64,000 nt of DNA from Actinoplanes xinjiangensis (GTDB lineage: Bacteria; Actinomycetota; Actinomycetes; Mycobacteriales; Micromonosporaceae). Under the pieces are notes generated by a model. It ran no database searches, had not been told where the DNA came from, and saw only the letters and a list, made by a program, of their open reading frames with translations. Numbering within the stretch: position 1 is the first letter of the stretch; every line of letters begins with the position of its first letter. Positions 1 to 8,685 of this stretch are shown in pieces. Position numbers and translations under genes: made by a program. The stretch lies in NCBI RefSeq assembly GCF_003148685.1, contig NZ_QGGR01000002.1:248001-312000 (forward strand), given 5' to 3'.

Positions 1-162
1 CACCTCGGCCCGTGCCAACTCGGCCCTGGCTCGTGCCGCGCCGGCTCCTGCCGGCTTTCCAGGCTGCTGCCTGCGGACCGCCTTCGGGGACCGTTCAGTC
101 CGTGCATCGCGGGCCGTCGTCCTGGCGCCGCGATCAGCCGGTGGTGTCCGCCACCACCGCGA

Positions 163-669
163 TCAGTCGGTGGATTCCTCGACCCGTCCGGGCCGGGCCT
201 CGTGCCCCGGTCGGCCGTGGGTGCGGCGGCGTTCCTTGAGTTCCGCCTCGTACAGATGCCGTCGACCGCCCGCCAGTCGTTCCCGCGCATCACGCTCGAT
301 GTCGCGGAACTCGGCGTAGTACCCGTCGTCGAACTCCTCGACGATCTGGAACGTCCAGTGCCCCGGAATGACGTTGCGCCCGATCAGCTCCCGCTCGATC
401 CGCTCAGCCGTCTCGGTGTGCCCCGCCTGCATGAACAACGAGACCGCGTCATCGAGCGCGAAGTCCGCCTGCCCGATGAGCTGGTGCGCACTGTAGAGAT
501 GCCCGCGCACCCGTTCCACGGTCTCCAGGGCCTCACTGAGCTTGCCGAGTGCCTCGACGGTGACGTCGTTCAGCCCATCGGGCCGCCGGTGCGCCGAGTC
601 GGGCCCGCTCTCCACCACGGCCGGCTCCTCACCGCCGCCCGTAGCCGCGTGCTGTTCCGCCACGCTCAT
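163..669 (-). CDS. Conserved hypothetical protein (168 aa)
   Basis: I do not recognise a named family. The 168-residue soluble protein has a variable acidic N-terminus, then a predicted helical core (about residues 38-130) with the run VTVEALGKLSEALETVERVR and an aromatic/acidic stretch ending in EEFDDGYYAEFRDIERDARE, and a basic tail. There is no signal peptide, membrane segment or catalytic motif. The start at 669 is chosen because a GGAGGG Shine-Dalgarno lies about 8 nt upstream; the open frame continues to 855, but that extension is Arg/Pro-rich and lacks an RBS. It is divergent from the gene at 880. Function unknown; a helical partner-binding or regulatory protein is only a guess. Confidence 0.75.
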   Translation of the reverse strand: MSVAEQHAATGGGEEPAVVESGPDSAHRRPDGLNDVTVEALGKLSEALETVERVRGHLYSAHQLIGQADFALDDAVSLFMQAGHTETAERIERELIGRNVIPGHWTFQIVEEFDDGYYAEFRDIERDARERLAGGRRHLYEAELKERRRTHGRPGHEARPGRVEESTD

Positions 670-879
670 TCTCCGCTCCCTCCACACCGCCACCAGCCAG
701 AACGCTTCCACCCGCCGCCTGGCGGATTCCCTCACCGGCCCACCCGGCAGACAGCGGCCGGACGGCGTGGTGCGCGTCGCCGGCCGGCACTCAAGGCGAT
801 TTCCCGGGTTCGGCGAGTTCAACCTGCCTGCAACGGTGATGGACCCGTCGGTCACCCTGGGCTACCTAACGTTCTTCTC

Positions 880-1236
880 ATGAATGGCCTGTTCAGCAAC
901 GCCGCCGCCCGCGCTGCTCAGCGCTCCGCCCACGCTTCGCTCGCCGACCTGACCGCCGCTGTCGGCGTGACCGGTCTCGCCGCCGCCCAGGCGAACCCCG
1001 GCCTCATGTCGGTGATCGACCAGCACGCCGCCGGCGTCCGGGACAGCCTCAACGCCGACTCCCGTCCACTGACCGCGATCCTGCTCGCGGCCTACGCCGA
1101 AGGTGTTCGCGACGCCGCGTTCCAGCACGGCTGGGCCGCTCCCGAGGGCGACATCGACTGGTCCGACAGCGACTGGGTACTCCGCCGTCTCCTCGCCGTC
1201 TGCATGCTGGCCACCACCCTGCCGGCCCCGAACTGA
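880..1236 (+). CDS. DUF6401-like small protein
   Basis: This 118-residue helical protein (NAAARAAQRSAHASLADLTA..., ending WVLRRLLAVCMLATTLPAPN) resembles the actinobacterial DUF6401 group, which is named after natural-product loci but has no demonstrated activity; I assign the family from memory of its Ala/Leu-rich pattern, so it is tentative. The start at 880 is used because TAACGT (867-872) lies 7 nt upstream with no Shine-Dalgarno, the leaderless arrangement seen throughout this window; the frame is open further upstream but that part is antisense to the gene at 163-669. A strong terminator hairpin follows at 1372-1403. Confidence 0.7.
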   Translation: MNGLFSNAAARAAQRSAHASLADLTAAVGVTGLAAAQANPGLMSVIDQHAAGVRDSLNADSRPLTAILLAAYAEGVRDAAFQHGWAAPEGDIDWSDSDWVLRRLLAVCMLATTLPAPN

Positions 1237-1371
1237 CCAACCTCCCGGAACAGCGGCATCCCGCCACCCCGAACCGCGGCCCACGGCAGCGAATCCCGGT
1301 AGCAGCCGCTCCACCCTGACCGTCCCGGCCGGCTGATTCGGCCAGCCCTGCCACCCGAATCCCCGACCATG

Positions 1372-1403
1372 AAGGCCGGCACCGGAACCCCGGTGCCGGC
1401 CTT
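1372..1403. terminator. Perfect 14-bp hairpin terminator
   Basis: AAGGCCGGCACCGG and its exact reverse complement flank a 4-nt AACC loop. It sits after the + gene ending at 1236 and downstream of the - gene ending at 1804, so it could end transcription from both sides. It has no long T-run, as is common in high-GC actinobacteria. Confidence 0.8.
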
Positions 1404-1440
1404 CCGTCATCCCACCTTCGCTCTTCCCGCTACCGCCCAC

Positions 1441-1800
1441 CCGCCTCGGGGTCCCCCCAGCCATGGTCCTGCCGCCGCCGGGCCTCCCCATCGTGGTCCT
1501 CCGACCTCCGACCTCCGGGCTCCCGCCTCGGGCCTCTTGGCCCCAGTCCTCCCGCCGTGCCTCCCCGCCGTAGTCCTCCGGCCTCCAGGCCTCCGTGTTC
1601 GGGCCGTCAGGCCGTGGTCCTCCGACCTCCGGACCTCACACCTCCAGGCCTCCGTCTTCGAGCCGCCAAGCCGTAGTCCACCGGACCTCGCACCTCCGGG
1701 CCTCCAAGCCGTGGTCCTCCCGCCTCCGGGCCTCTCGGCCGTGGGCCTGCCGCACTGGTCCTCCCGCCTCTGGTCCGCCCCGTCGTGGTCTCCCCGCGTC
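1441..1800. repeat. Degenerate tandem repeat filling the intergenic gap
   Basis: Apart from the terminator, the 567-bp gap between 1236 and 1804 is mostly variants of a pyrimidine-rich unit of the form CGTGGTCCTCCGACCTCCGG, recurring near 1494, 1569, 1613, 1672, 1710 and 1750 with irregular spacing of about 40-60 bp. Open frames through it on both strands are low-complexity and I do not call them genes. It looks like a decayed minisatellite downstream of the MscS-like gene. Confidence 0.6.
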
Positions 1801-1803
1801 CGG

Positions 1804-4734
1804 TCACATCGGCCGCGGGCCTTCCACCGTCGGTTCCTCTCTTCGCGAACCGATCCGATCTCTTTCAGAGTGGCTTTCTCCGCTGCTGCCCGGCGTACTC
1901 ACCGTGGGCTCCTCCACCCCGGGTCGCACACCACCCAGCCGATCAGCGCCGGCAGCCGCGGATTCGTCAGCCTCGGCCTCCGCGACGGGCAGCGGCACGA
2001 GTTGGGTGCGTTCCCCGTCGTCTTCGTCGATCACCACGGCCGAGCCCGTCCCCGTTCCGCGGACGACTGTCGGTTCGTCACTGACGTCCGGCCCACGGGT
2101 GATGATCGAGGTCGTCGGCTCCTCCGAACCCGGCAGAGTCGCCGTCGGCTCCTCCCCACGAGAAAGGAAGGTCGTCGTCTCATCACCATCCGCATCCGCC
2201 GGATCAAGGACCGGCCCACCGGCCGACAGAACCCTGGTCGGCTCCTCAACCGTGGGACCATCCGCCGAGTAACCGCCGGGCGGAAGGAGTGCCGTCGGCT
2301 CACCTTCGGTCACGCCACCGGACCGCCACTCTTCATCCGGCGACGGCGGCCCCAACGGTTCACCGGGCTCTGAACCAGACGCCGACCCACCGCCGGGTGA
2401 GATGAACGCCGTCGGCTCGTCGGCTGTCGCCTCGCCGCCGGGCGGTGGCTCACCGCCGGGCGGTGGCTCGCTGACATCGGCCGGAGCGGACCGTGAGGGA
2501 GCCGGCTTGGGCCGTACTCCGGGGGTGAGGAGTGTGGTTTCGGCGGCTCCCGTTCTCACGAAGACCGTGTCGTCCTCGTCGCCGAGGCCGGGATCGGTGG
2601 GCAACTCGTCGTAGCGGTCGAAGCCCGGAATCATGTGGGGCCGGTCATCCGTCGGCGCGACGATGACCTGTGTCTCGTCGCTGTCCTGTTCGCGGGCGCG
2701 GCGTTCCTCATCAGCCCAGCGGGTCTCCCACGCCCAGTCGTCGGCCTCCTCCGGATATTCGGGACCGGCCATCGGGGCGCCCTCGGGCTCGCGGCTTCGA
2801 ACGGCGGAAACGTCTCCGCTGTCGGGCCCGGCCGATCCAGTCGAGTCAACCGCCGACCCGGCCGGTGCCGTTCCGAAGTCATCGTCACCGCCGTCCAGGC
2901 GTAGGCCCGGCCGGACCGGAGATTCACCCGACCCAGCAGGCGCCGGCGACCCAACAGGGCCCGGGTGGACCGGAGACTCAGAGGACCCGGCAGGTCCCGG
3001 CCGGACCAGAGACTCATGGGACCCGGCAGATCCTGACCACCCGGCAGACCCGCCTGGCCCCGCCGGCTTCGCTGACTCGATCGGTCGGCTTCCGGCTCCA
3101 GGTGCCGACCCGCTGGAGAACGCCGCTGTGGGCTGGTCCTCGATGTCCGGCTGTGCTCCGCCTGGCTCCGGCCGGAACTCGGGAGCGGAAGTTCGGTCGT
3201 CCGCTGCCGGCCGGGTCGCGGTCCCCGAGGTGGGGCCCGCCATGGCTCCGGCCACGACCGGAGTCGCCGCTTCCGCGCCTGGCTCCGGCCGGAACTCAGG
3301 AGCGGAAGTTCGGTCGTCCGCTGCCGGCCGGGTCGCGGTCCCCGAGGTGGGGCCCGCCATGGCTCCGGCCACGACCGGAGTCGCCGCTTCCGTTCGGCGG
3401 TCCTCGGAGGCCCGGCGTACTTCGGCGGCCAGGTCGGCTTCACCGGCACGGCGAGCCTCTCCTGCGCGGCGCCGAGCATCGGTGAGCCGTGCTCCCGGTA
3501 CCGGCAACGAGTCGGCCTCACCCTGCCCACCGGTGGCCGGACCGATGTCGGGCTCACCCACTGCACCGTCATGCCCGGTGGAGCCGCCGGGCGTCTCGGG
3601 CGCGGCCATGGCGAAGGTGTCATCGGAACCGCTGGGATCAGCGGGCCTGAGAGAGGTGAAACCGATGACATCGGCGGAACTCCTCGACCTCGCGCTCCCG
3701 GAACCCGCGGGCCGCTGGTCAGCAGGTCCTGAGCCGGCCGGGCCAGACCCAGCCGGATCGGAACCAGCCGGATCGGAACCTGCTGGATCGGAGCCTGCCG
3801 GATCAGAACCGGGCGGGCCGAATCCTGCCGGATCGGCACCGGGCAAGCCGGAACCAGCCGGGCCTGACCCACTCGGATCGGAACCGTGCGTGCCGGAACC
3901 AGCCGAGCCGGGCTCACCCGGATCGGAACGGGGCCGGCCGGCACCGGCCGGGCCCGGATGGGGCCGAGGCGCAGCGGCGGGGGCGTCAGGGGTTTCGGCG
4001 CTGGTGGGTGGCTGCTCGGTGGCCTGCCGGGATCGTTCTTCCGCGTAGGCGCGGGCCTGTGAGCGGATCGCCACCGACTCCGTGGCCGCGCGGTCGAGCC
4101 ATCCTTCCCAGCGTTGCTGCATGGGCCGGATGAGGCCGCCGCCGACGCCCACGATGATCACCCCGGCGACGGTGGCCAGGATGGTGATCAGCAGGGGTCT
4201 GGTCACCGAGGTGGCGATGCCGATCTGGTCCAGGCCGGCGATCACGCCCAGGGTGACGATCACGGCGGCGGCCGCCTTGGCGAGGACGCGGGCGTAGGTG
4301 AGGCCGCCGAGGACGGCGAGAGCGAGATCGTGGGCGGCGCGGGCGATCGCCGTGGTGACCACGACGATGACGATGGCGACGAGGACCTGTGGCAGCCAGG
4401 AGATCAGGGCGGTGATCAGGTCGCTCGCCGGGTTGGGCCCCCACACGCCGAATGCCGCCTGTAGGCCGAACAGCAGCACCACGAAGAAGACCAGCCGGGC
4501 GCAGACGTCGGTGATGCTGGGGGTGCCGGGCCTGAGCAGGCGCCCGGCCGGCCCGCTCTGGACGGCGCGGTCGAAGCCTGCCCGCCGCAGTGTCTTGGCC
4601 GTGACGGTGCGGGCCAGGCGGGCCAGCAGGTAGCCGGCGATCAGGATCAGCAGCGACACCAGGACCGTCGGCAGATAGAGCACCACGGACCGCCACATGT
4701 CGTTCAGGCTTCGGGTCAGCCCGTCTCCGGTCAT
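1804..4734 (-). CDS. MscS-like membrane protein with a very long disordered tail
   Basis: The N-terminal ~240 of 976 residues hold about five hydrophobic helices, including YLPTVLVSLLILIAGYLLAR and a Gly-rich pore-like helix (ATVAGVIIVGVGGG), typical of the conserved TM helices of small-conductance mechanosensitive channel relatives. There is no clear cytoplasmic MscS beta-domain. Instead about 730 residues of Pro/Gly/Ser/Asp-rich disorder follow, including DPAGS pentapeptide repeats, a duplicated 39-residue block, and a C-terminal third dotted with about 13 acidic-Pro-Thr-hydrophobic motifs (DEPTAF, EEPTRVL, DETTTFL, EEPTTSI, DEPTVV). The start at 4734 follows AGGGAGGACGG; an in-frame start at 4794 is less likely. 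Channel activity is inferred from the TM part only. Confidence 0.7.
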   Translation of the reverse strand: MTGDGLTRSLNDMWRSVVLYLPTVLVSLLILIAGYLLARLARTVTAKTLRRAGFDRAVQSGPAGRLLRPGTPSITDVCARLVFFVVLLFGLQAAFGVWGPNPASDLITALISWLPQVLVAIVIVVVTTAIARAAHDLALAVLGGLTYARVLAKAAAAVIVTLGVIAGLDQIGIATSVTRPLLITILATVAGVIIVGVGGGLIRPMQQRWEGWLDRAATESVAIRSQARAYAEERSRQATEQPPTSAETPDAPAAAPRPHPGPAGAGRPRSDPGEPGSAGSGTHGSDPSGSGPAGSGLPGADPAGFGPPGSDPAGSDPAGSDPAGSDPAGSGPAGSGPADQRPAGSGSARSRSSADVIGFTSLRPADPSGSDDTFAMAAPETPGGSTGHDGAVGEPDIGPATGGQGEADSLPVPGARLTDARRRAGEARRAGEADLAAEVRRASEDRRTEAATPVVAGAMAGPTSGTATRPAADDRTSAPEFRPEPGAEAATPVVAGAMAGPTSGTATRPAADDRTSAPEFRPEPGGAQPDIEDQPTAAFSSGSAPGAGSRPIESAKPAGPGGSAGWSGSAGSHESLVRPGPAGSSESPVHPGPVGSPAPAGSGESPVRPGLRLDGGDDDFGTAPAGSAVDSTGSAGPDSGDVSAVRSREPEGAPMAGPEYPEEADDWAWETRWADEERRAREQDSDETQVIVAPTDDRPHMIPGFDRYDELPTDPGLGDEDDTVFVRTGAAETTLLTPGVRPKPAPSRSAPADVSEPPPGGEPPPGGEATADEPTAFISPGGGSASGSEPGEPLGPPSPDEEWRSGGVTEGEPTALLPPGGYSADGPTVEEPTRVLSAGGPVLDPADADGDETTTFLSRGEEPTATLPGSEEPTTSIITRGPDVSDEPTVVRGTGTGSAVVIDEDDGERTQLVPLPVAEAEADESAAAGADRLGGVRPGVEEPTVSTPGSSGESHSERDRIGSRREEPTVEGPRPM
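3161..3394 (-). repeat. 117-bp near-perfect tandem duplication inside the MscS-like gene
   Basis: Copies at 3161-3277 and 3278-3394 are almost identical (one early G/A difference seen). The unit is 39 codons, so the frame is kept and a Pro/Ala/Thr-rich block beginning EAATPVVAGAMAGP is encoded twice. The near identity implies a recent duplication. Confidence 0.9.
3740..3900 (-). repeat. 15-bp DPAGS-coding minisatellite
   Basis: Repeats of a 15-bp unit encode consecutive DPAGS/GPAGS pentapeptides in the disordered tail of the MscS-like protein. The copies are imperfect (GGATCGGAACCAGCC and variants). The unit is a multiple of three, so length change would not break the frame. Confidence 0.8.
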
Positions 4735-5185
4735 CCGTCCTCCCTGACTCGCCGAGGCGGGGCGTCGGCCACCGCCTCCCCGCAGGAGTACCACGGCCCC
4801 CTGACATTCGGGCCCGGCCCTGCGTAAAGCGGCATAACACCCGGCCAGGCATCGCCTGATCAGGGTCCGCCCTTAGCGGGGGTGACTCGGACGAGAGTGC
4901 GAGCCGGACGAAGGCGCGTCGCAGAGACTCCGCTGGTCGGCGGGCTGCCTGAGGCCTGCCATGTGGTGTGTCACACCGTGCGGCGGGCGGGTCGCGGTGG
5001 CGGCCGGTGGTTCAGGATCATGGTGGTGAACGGGACCTCACCGCTATCCGACCTTCACTCACGGTGAGCACAACCGCGAGCCACTCTCGGCATCGATTCC
5101 GCAGGCGTATCAGGAAACGGTCAATAACCGGACGGACGGCCGGTGGGGCATCGTACAAACGGACCACACGGGATAGGCTTTCCGC
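4735..5185. other. Divergent intergenic region
   Basis: This 451-bp gap separates divergent genes at 4734 (-) and 5186 (+). It must hold both promoters. On the + strand TAGGCT at 5174-5179 lies 6 nt before the ATG at 5186. I see no ORF with an RBS, no tRNA and no strong hairpin in the rest. Confidence 0.5.
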
Positions 5186-7345
5186 ATGGTCGGGTCGGGA
5201 GGTTTCGGGGTGGGTGGTCCTCACCCGTCCACGATCACCACGCTCCCCCTGCAGACTGCGGGGATGCAGCACACCGGCCTGGGCTGTTCCGCGCTGGTGC
5301 ACTCCTTCGACTGGTCGGCCACCTCGCTCGGCCCGATCACGGGGTGGGATCCGGCGGTTCGTGCCGCGGTGGAGCTGGCCCTCTCCTCTCCGGTGCCGAT
5401 GCTGCTCACCGTCGGTGACGATTTCGTGGTCATTTACAACGATGCCTATGCCGAGGTGCTCGACGCGCTGCATCCGGCGGCGCTGGGCCGTCCCGCCGCG
5501 GCCGCATTCGGTGCCGCGTGGGACCAGCCGGGCCTGGGTGGCGTGATCCAGCAGGTGCACCGGACCGGCCGGTCGATCCTGGAGCCGGAGAGTCAGGTGC
5601 AGGTCGCGCCGGGCCGCACCGAGCCGGCGTTCTACACCCGGGGCCACTCGGTGGTCCGCACGTCGCGGGGCGCGGTGGCCGGGGTGCTCACGGTGGCGGC
5701 CGAGACGACGCATGTGATCCACCGGCTGCAGAGCCTCGGTGAGCTGACCGCCCGGCTGGCCGGCGCCCTCACCATCGACGATGTCACGCGGGTCGTCCTG
5801 GCGTACGCGATGGCGTCCTTTGATCTGGATCATTGCGTTCTGGCCGTGGACGAGGGCCTGACCTATCGCTATGTCCGCCGCATCCGCGGCGAGATGCTGG
5901 ACGAGGTGGACGAGCGGCTGCCACCCGTCTGGCGGCGCATCAGCGCCGATCGGGCCGCGCCCGCGGTGGCCGCGGCGGAGACCGGGCGGGCGACGTTCGT
6001 CGCCGACGGCGAGCCGCTCGCGGCGGTGGCCGCCGACCGGCATGAGCGGAGGGTGCGTTCCCTGGCCGCCCTGCCGTTGCGGACGCCGTCGCTGCGGGGC
6101 GCGCTGACGGTCGGTTTCCGCCGGGCGCACACCTGGCTGCCCGCCGAGCGGGCGCTGCTGACGGCGGCGGCCGAGTTGGTCGCGCAGGCGGCGGAGCGGG
6201 CCCGGCGGTTCGAGGCCCAGCACGGTACCGCGCAGTTGCTCCAGCGCAGCATGCTTCCCGAGCATCTGCCCGAGCTCGACACGTTCCGGATCGCCGCGCG
6301 TTATGACGTGGGGGTCGACGGCAACGCGGCCGGTGGCGACTTCTATGACGCGTTCCATCTGCTCGACGGCCGGCTGGCGATGGTGCTCGGTGACGTGGCC
6401 GGGCACGACGTGCGGGCCGCCGCGGTGATGGGTCAGGTGCGGGCGGCGCTGCGGGCGATGGCGCTGACCGATCCGTCGCCGCCGAGTGTGCTGGCCGGGT
6501 TGGACCGGCTGGTCGGCTCGCTGGGCGCGGAGTCACGCAACGAAGAGATCTTCGTGACCGTGGTGTACGGGGTGCTGGACCCGTCGGACGGTTCGATCAC
6601 GCTGGCCAGCGCCGGTCATCCGCCACCGGTGTTGCGCCGGGCCGGGCGGAGCGGCGGGCCGGCCACCGCCGAGTTGGTGAAGGTGCCGCCGGGTGCGCCG
6701 CTGGGCCTGGGCGGGCGCTGGCAGACCGGCGCGGTGCGGCTGGAGCCGGGCGACACGATCCTGATGTTCAGTGACGGCGTGGTGGAGCGGCGCGACCGGC
6801 CGCTCAACGACGGGCTGGATGCGCTGGTCACGGCGGCGGCGGCGTCGCCGAGCGGCGATCCGCGCAACATGTGCTCACTGGCGACGGCCGCGGTGCCGGG
6901 CACCACCGATGACGATGTGGCGGTGCTGGCGGTGGAGCACGCCCTGGCGATGAGCCGGGCGGCGACGTTGCAGGTGGCCGCCGAGCCGACGAGCCCGAGC
7001 CGGGTGCGGCAGTGGATGACGACGCGGCTGCGGGAGTGGAGTGTGCCGGAGCCGGTGATCGGCGCGGCGATCCTGTGCACGAGTGAGCTGACGACGAACG
7101 CCCTGTTGCACGCGGGGACCCCGGCGCAGGTGCACATCGATCTGAACGCGGAGCGGCTGCTGGTGTCGGTGGCCGACACCGGCACGCGCGGCAGCGTGAT
7201 CCGGGCGCACGCCGACACGCTGGCCAGCCGCGGCCGGGGCCTGGGGCTGATCGAGGAACTCAGCGATTCGTGGGGCACGGACCCGACGGTGCGGGGATCG
7301 ACGGTGTGGTTCGAGATGCTCTTGGCGGGTAAAGCGCGGGCATGA
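5186..7345 (+). CDS. PAS-GAF-SpoIIE phosphatase with C-terminal anti-sigma-type ATPase domain
   Basis: This 719-residue cytoplasmic regulator has four modules. Residues ~35-170 are a PAS sensor (FDWSATSLGPITGWDP, VVIYNDAYAEVL); ~180-335 a GAF domain; ~345-590 a SpoIIE/PP2C Ser-Thr phosphatase with metal-site motifs GGDFYD, GDVAGHD, SAGHPPPVL, FSDGVVE and TDDDVAVLAV; ~594-715 an RsbW-like HATPase (SELTTNALLH, VADTGTR, GRGLGLIEEL). Such proteins usually dephosphorylate anti-anti-sigma factors while the ATPase domain acts as anti-sigma/kinase. No partner STAS or sigma gene is adjacent. The start fits a leaderless mRNA (TAGGCT, 6 nt, ATG). It overlaps the next gene by 4 nt (ATGA), so an antiporter is translationally coupled to it. 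Confidence 0.9.
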   Translation: MVGSGGFGVGGPHPSTITTLPLQTAGMQHTGLGCSALVHSFDWSATSLGPITGWDPAVRAAVELALSSPVPMLLTVGDDFVVIYNDAYAEVLDALHPAALGRPAAAAFGAAWDQPGLGGVIQQVHRTGRSILEPESQVQVAPGRTEPAFYTRGHSVVRTSRGAVAGVLTVAAETTHVIHRLQSLGELTARLAGALTIDDVTRVVLAYAMASFDLDHCVLAVDEGLTYRYVRRIRGEMLDEVDERLPPVWRRISADRAAPAVAAAETGRATFVADGEPLAAVAADRHERRVRSLAALPLRTPSLRGALTVGFRRAHTWLPAERALLTAAAELVAQAAERARRFEAQHGTAQLLQRSMLPEHLPELDTFRIAARYDVGVDGNAAGGDFYDAFHLLDGRLAMVLGDVAGHDVRAAAVMGQVRAALRAMALTDPSPPSVLAGLDRLVGSLGAESRNEEIFVTVVYGVLDPSDGSITLASAGHPPPVLRRAGRSGGPATAELVKVPPGAPLGLGGRWQTGAVRLEPGDTILMFSDGVVERRDRPLNDGLDALVTAAAASPSGDPRNMCSLATAAVPGTTDDDVAVLAVEHALAMSRAATLQVAAEPTSPSRVRQWMTTRLREWSVPEPVIGAAILCTSELTTNALLHAGTPAQVHIDLNAERLLVSVADTGTRGSVIRAHADTLASRGRGLGLIEELSDSWGTDPTVRGSTVWFEMLLAGKARA

Positions 7346-8601
7346 TTTTCCCGGACATACAGGTGTCCGATGTGCTGTTCGCCCTGATCGGCACGGGTGC
7401 CCTGCTCGCCGGGATCCTGCCCCGGGTGCTGGAGCGCCGGCCACTGTCCATGCCGATGGCGTTCCTCGGGCTGGGGCTGCTGCTCTTCGGGCTGCCGCTG
7501 GGCCTGCCGGCGGCCGATCCTCTCGCGCATCCGAAGCTGACCGAGCACCTCACCGAGGTGGGCGTGATCGTGGCGCTGATGGGTGCCGGGCTGAAGATCG
7601 ACCGGCCGTTCGGGCGCCGCCGGTGGGCGTCGACGTTCCGGCTGCTGATCATCGCGATGCCGGTGACGATCGCCGCGGTGGCGTTGCTCGGCTGGTGGTG
7701 GGCGGGGCTGGTGCCGGCGTCGGCACTGCTGCTGGGTGCGGCGATGGCGCCGACCGATCCGGTGCTCGCGTCGGATGTGCAGGTGGGTGAGCCGACCGAC
7801 GAGGAGGACTCGGAGGACGAGGTCCGGTTCGCGCTGACGTCCGAGGCGGGGCTGAACGACGGGCTGGCGTTCCCGTTCGTTTATGCGGCGATCGCGATCG
7901 CGGCGCACGGGCTGGATCCGGGCGGCTGGCTCGGTGAGTGGGTGCTGGCCGACGTCCTCTACAAGGGCGTGGTCGGGCTGGTCGGCGGGATCGTGATCGG
8001 GAAGTTCCTCGGCCGGCTGTTCTTCCGGGTCAAACGGGACTCGTTGCGGTTGGCCCGGCATTCCGAGGGCTTTCAGGCCCTGGCGGCGACCTTTCTGGCG
8101 TACGGGGTGGTCGAGGTCGCCGGCGGCTACGGCTTCCTGGCCGTCTTCGTGGCGGCGCGGGCGATCCGGGCGGCCGAGCGCTCCCACGAGTACCACCAGG
8201 TGCTGCACGATTTCGCCGAGCAGATCGAGCGGCTGCTGACCGTACTCCTGCTGCTTCTGCTCGGTGGCGCCGTGGTCGGTGGCCTCCTGGCGCCGCTCAC
8301 CTGGCCGGCCGCCCTCGCCGGCCTCGCGCTGATCTTCGTCATCCGCCCGCTGGCCGCTTTCGCCGCTCTGCGCGGAGCCCCTGGACGCCTATCGGAACAC
8401 TGGGTGATCGCCACGTTCGGTATCCGTGGCGTCGGCACGTTCTATTACCTAGCGTATGCAGTGACACATGCCGATTTCCCGGACGAACCACTCGTCTGGG
8501 CGACCGCGGCATTCGTCGTCGTCGTGTCCGTAGTGCTGCACGGCGTAGCCGCGACCCCGGTGATGCGTCACCTGGATCACACACCCGCTTACCAAGAGTA
8601 G
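7342..8601 (+). CDS. Cation:proton antiporter (CPA1 family)
   Basis: This 419-residue inner-membrane protein has about 12 hydrophobic segments and CPA1 signatures: MAPTDPVLASD, where the Asp belongs to the ion path, and the downstream TSEAGLNDGLAF motif. An acidic cytosolic loop (PTDEEDSEDEV) separates them. It should exchange Na+ or K+ for H+. Its ATG lies inside the stop region of the SpoIIE gene (ATGA), implying co-expression with a stress-signalling phosphatase. A second, longer CPA1 antiporter is at 54708-56282. Ion specificity cannot be told from sequence. Confidence 0.88.
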   Translation: MIFPDIQVSDVLFALIGTGALLAGILPRVLERRPLSMPMAFLGLGLLLFGLPLGLPAADPLAHPKLTEHLTEVGVIVALMGAGLKIDRPFGRRRWASTFRLLIIAMPVTIAAVALLGWWWAGLVPASALLLGAAMAPTDPVLASDVQVGEPTDEEDSEDEVRFALTSEAGLNDGLAFPFVYAAIAIAAHGLDPGGWLGEWVLADVLYKGVVGLVGGIVIGKFLGRLFFRVKRDSLRLARHSEGFQALAATFLAYGVVEVAGGYGFLAVFVAARAIRAAERSHEYHQVLHDFAEQIERLLTVLLLLLLGGAVVGGLLAPLTWPAALAGLALIFVIRPLAAFAALRGAPGRLSEHWVIATFGIRGVGTFYYLAYAVTHADFPDEPLVWATAAFVVVVSVVLHGVAATPVMRHLDHTPAYQE

Positions 8602-8685
8602 TTTAAAACTGCTCTAAACCAGACAATGAACCGGCCGGTGGTGACGAAGCGTTATCAGTGCCGTAGAGTACGAAGGTAACTGGGG

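Noticed and set aside
1..162. Gene at the left edge
   Set aside because: Open frames exist, but I see no RBS, motif or codon pattern that supports one; the stretch may be the flank of a gene beyond the window.
1369..2373. 334-codon plus-strand frame starting at the terminator hairpin
   Set aside because: It begins inside the hairpin, runs through degenerate repeats and then antisense to a real gene; composition is low-complexity.
2633..4048. 471-codon plus-strand frame through the MscS-like tail
   Set aside because: It mirrors the repeats of the minus-strand gene, lacks an RBS and has no domain; the minus strand has TM helices and a good RBS.
5018..6406. 462-codon minus-strand open frame
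   Set aside because: It is antisense to the SpoIIE phosphatase gene, whose motifs are unambiguous, and its product is Arg/His-rich with no recognisable domain.
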